A stretch of 7,015 nucleotides of DNA from an uncultured Clostridium sp. (GTDB taxonomy: Bacteria; Bacillota; Clostridia; Lachnospirales; Lachnospiraceae): assembly GCA_958442925.1 (NCBI GenBank), contig CAUCIO010000116.1, forward strand, positions 1 to 7,015, read 5' to 3'. The position numbers and the translations under genes were made by a program. A model generated the notes under the pieces. It ran no database searches, was not told where the DNA came from, and worked only from the letters and a program-made list of their open reading frames with translations. This document shows, in pieces, positions 6,491 to 7,015 of the stretch. Each line of letters starts with the position of its first letter. The first letter of the stretch is position 1.

Positions 6491-6775
6491 TTACTCAATC
6501 ACAGCCAGAATATCATTCTGTTTTACTACAACATATTTCTCATCCTCTACCTCAACCTCTGTACCGGAGTATTTAGAGTAGATGACTTTGTCTCCAACTT
6601 TAACCTGCATGGAAACTTCCTTGCCGTCAACCACACCGCCTGGTCCTACTGCAATAACTTCAGCCTGCTGCGGTTTCTCCTTCGCCTGTCCTGGAAGCAC
6701 AATGCCGGACTTTGTGGTCTCCTCTGCGATTAACTGTTTTAAAACAACTCTGTCAAATAATGGTACTAATTTCAT
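6491..6775 (-). CDS. groES: Co-chaperonin GroES (Cpn10, HSP10)
   Basis: This 94-aa protein is the heptameric lid of the GroEL cage. It starts at ATG 6775 (MKLVPLFDRV), with AGGAGG at 6789-6784 eight bases upstream. The in-frame upstream extension to 6892 is leader sequence with no family similarity. Family features are the N-terminal PLFDRVVLK strand (5-13), the GroEL-binding mobile loop with hydrophobic tripeptide IVL in KSGIVLPGQA (22-31), the GPGG roof region (44-47), and VIYSKYSGTEV (64-74). It is the first gene of the two-gene heat-shock operon, with groEL directly downstream. Confidence 0.99.
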   Translation of the reverse strand: MKLVPLFDRVVLKQLIAEETTKSGIVLPGQAKEKPQQAEVIAVGPGGVVDGKEVSMQVKVGDKVIYSKYSGTEVEVEDEKYVVVKQNDILAVIE

Positions 6776-6903
6776 TACTGACTCCTCCTTACTGTTTGTA
6801 GTTTTTCTAAAAATCTGACAGTGGAACAGTCCGGCTCTGTGCCGACCGTTTCCTGTTATTATCTGCTTTCTGTAAATCTTTACCTTTTTCACTCACAACA
6901 CAA

Positions 6904-6932
6904 GTTATATCACGCTTTACTAGCACTGTCAA
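6904..6932 (-). promoter_or_regulatory. Sigma-A promoter of groES-groEL
   Basis: On the minus strand, a perfect TTGACA (6932-6927) and TATAAC (6909-6904) are 17 bases apart, with TGA before the -10 giving an extended -10. Transcription would start near 6897, leaving a leader of about 120 bases (6776-6897) with no obvious structure beyond the groES ribosome site. The -35 box lies inside the CIRCE operator, so HrcA binding would block RNA polymerase. Confidence 0.85.
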
Positions 6933-6946
6933 GAGTCGAGTGCTAA
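6920..6946. promoter_or_regulatory. CIRCE operator (HrcA-binding inverted repeat)
   Basis: Read on the minus strand, the site is TTAGCACTC (6946-6938), nine bases, then CAGTGCTAG (6928-6920). The consensus is TTAGCACTC-N9-GAGTGCTAA. The distal half-site is perfect and the proximal half has two changes, at its first and last base. CIRCE is the known binding site of the heat-shock repressor HrcA, which represses groESL and dnaK operons in Firmicutes. The hrcA gene is not in this window. Confidence 0.93.
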
Positions 6947-7015
6947 TTTTTAGGAAATTTATATATTTTTTATTTTGGCGCTTTGAATCACAGCAAAACC
7001 ACCTTATTTTTTCCT

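Noticed and set aside
6433..6498. 22-codon N-terminal extension of GroEL
   Set aside because: It would overlap the groES stop, contains the true ribosome site, and does not match the universally conserved MAKxIK-type GroEL start.
6776..6892. 39-codon N-terminal extension of GroES
   Set aside because: It is the transcribed leader with the ribosome site; GroES proteins start at the MKLVPLFDRV-type sequence and are about 94 aa.
6947..7015. A gene or terminator at the right edge
   Set aside because: The stretch is AT-rich with T-runs, but no reading frame, hairpin or conserved motif could be supported in the 69 bases available.

Overview
The window reads as chromosomal DNA from a low-to-mid GC Firmicute, most likely a gut Lachnospiraceae (Clostridium cluster XIVa). 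This rests on strong AGGAGG-type ribosome sites at nearly every gene, a CIRCE-controlled groESL operon, and the character of the GroEL/GroES and transporter proteins. The family-level placement comes from recognition, not from a search.

Left part (1-3550, minus strand): a tightly spaced operon reading right to left. It encodes an enolase-superfamily (mandelate racemase subgroup) enzyme, a sodium:solute symporter, a crotonase-fold (enoyl-CoA hydratase/isomerase-like) enzyme, and the N-terminal 40 codons of what looks like an acetyl-CoA hydrolase/CoA-transferase family protein that runs off the left edge. Gaps between genes are 35, 49 and 14 bases. I infer a catabolic pathway: import of an organic acid by Na+ symport, proton-abstraction chemistry by the enolase-superfamily enzyme, CoA activation by the transferase, and further conversion of the acyl-CoA by the crotonase. 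The substrate cannot be read from the sequence. Both recognisable enzymes deviate from the textbook catalytic residues of their folds.

Middle (3551-4734): a divergent 232-base control region, then a LysR-type regulator on the plus strand. The region carries one promoter candidate for each direction, an inverted repeat that overlaps the regulator's own promoter, and a perfect 14-bp palindrome in the leader of the catabolic operon. The regulator very probably controls the divergent operon and itself. It ends in a long hairpin terminator that can also serve the converging groESL operon.

Right part (4810-6946, minus strand): the housekeeping chaperonin operon groES-groEL. Its sigma-A promoter has its -35 box inside an HrcA-binding CIRCE element. 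Bases 6947-7015, upstream of the CIRCE element, are AT-rich and hold nothing I can name. No RNA genes, mobile elements, CRISPR arrays or attachment sites were seen.
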